From: Trichobilharzia szidati
Taxonomy: Eukaryota; Platyhelminthes; Trematoda; Strigeidida; Schistosomatidae
Assembly (NCBI GenBank): GCA_944472155.2
Contig: OX235275.1
Location: 26,030,865-26,094,864, forward strand
Reading direction: 5' to 3'
DNA length: 64,000 nucleotides
Shown: positions 63,745-64,000 of the stretch, in pieces
Layout: each line of letters begins with the position of its first letter
How positions within the stretch are numbered: position 1 is the stretch's first letter
The notes under the pieces: model-generated
The model's input: only the letters and a program-made list of their open reading frames with translations
What the model was told of the DNA's origin: nothing
Database searches by the model: none
Position numbers and translations under genes: made by a program

Positions 63745-64000
63745 ATTCGGAGGGGACATCTGAGACCCTGCGTAGGACTCTTAATAAAGCAGGAATTAGG
63801 GTGGCATTCAAACCTACAAACTCACTCAGGTAGGTCATGCTGTGTAGCTAAAAGGACCCTGTTGACCCAATTAGACAAAATAATATAATTTACGAAATAC
63901 TCTGCAATGACTGTGAGTAAAGTCAACTACATAGGTCAAACTAGTGGATCGGAGTAGTCAGATTTTCGGAACATAAGAATTTAGCTAAGGTTGGAATGGT
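63745..64000 (+). mobile_element. Penelope-like element (PLE-C), linker and endonuclease start, cut by window edge
   Basis: Frame pieces: TSETLRRTLNKAGIRVAFKP and TNSLR (63758-63830), the linker before the endonuclease; then, after a frameshift, KDPVDPIRQNNIIYEILCND (63855-63915), the start of the GIY-YIG domain, with relics of YIGQT near 63930 and of RFSEHKNLAK at 63960-63990. The better PLE-C copy in the window for this region. It continues beyond 64000. Confidence 0.78.

Noticed and set aside
1..64000. CRISPR array, bacterial operon, prophage or rRNA
   Set aside because: No regularly spaced repeats, no ribosome binding sites before frames, no rRNA-like sequence; all supported features are eukaryotic mobile elements.

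Overview
The window reads as non-genic, repeat-dense chromatin from a blood fluke (genus Schistosoma, species not resolved). Three things point there: a SINE with the SM-alpha type hammerhead ribozyme core (61745-61925); many RTE-type LINE fragments of the SR2/SjR2 kind ending in short AAT repeats; and a very large load of Penelope-like elements (PLEs) with GIY-YIG endonuclease domains. I see no convincing host gene, no intact tRNA or rRNA gene, and no bacterial-style operon or CRISPR array. The only hint of host-like coding sequence is a frameshifted stretch at 34.6-35.4 kb.

Layout. 0-7.3 kb: tRNA-like SINE-B end, dispersed repeat R3, a decayed RTE, a cluster of SINE-A copies, a second RTE. 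8-11.9 kb: an antisense PLE remnant, repeat R2, SINE-A copies, an RTE scrap. 12.5-18.1 kb: a CR1/Jockey-like LINE, PLE endonuclease fragments, an RTE. 18.8-31 kb: a run of PLEs of several subfamilies (some bounded by inverted terminal arms), SINE-A dimers, R1, R2, R3 and an RTE. 31.1-34.3 kb: one full-length PLE with a 12-bp target duplication, 173-bp direct terminal repeats, an extra inverted arm and an uninterrupted 823-codon RT plus GIY-YIG frame. 35.5-41.9 kb: short relatives of that PLE, an RTE, a SINE-A head-to-head dimer and a palindrome with arms of about 535 bp. 42.7-49.7 kb: RTE, degenerate hammerhead SINE, CR1, RTE, SINE-A dimer and another inverted-arm PLE. 49.9-52.2 kb: a PLE of a different lineage. 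52.3-64 kb: a terminal-inverted-repeat element carrying a tRNA-like module, CR1 and PLE remnants with a good hammerhead motif, four RTE copies, SINE-B copies, the SM-alpha-like hammerhead SINE, and a PLE running off the right edge.

The common thread is self-cleaving RNA. The SINE-A family, several PLE terminal repeats and the SM-alpha-like SINE all carry hammerhead or hammerhead-like cores, and SINE-A stem I resembles stem I in the terminal repeat of the full-length PLE. PLE or LINE machinery could mobilise the SINEs in trans, but that is inference. SINE-A copies occur repeatedly as head-to-head inverted dimers and PLEs repeatedly carry inverted terminal arms, so these loci could fold into long hairpins.

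All boundaries were set by eye from internal comparison of copies and are approximate, except where a target duplication or exact repeat edge is stated.
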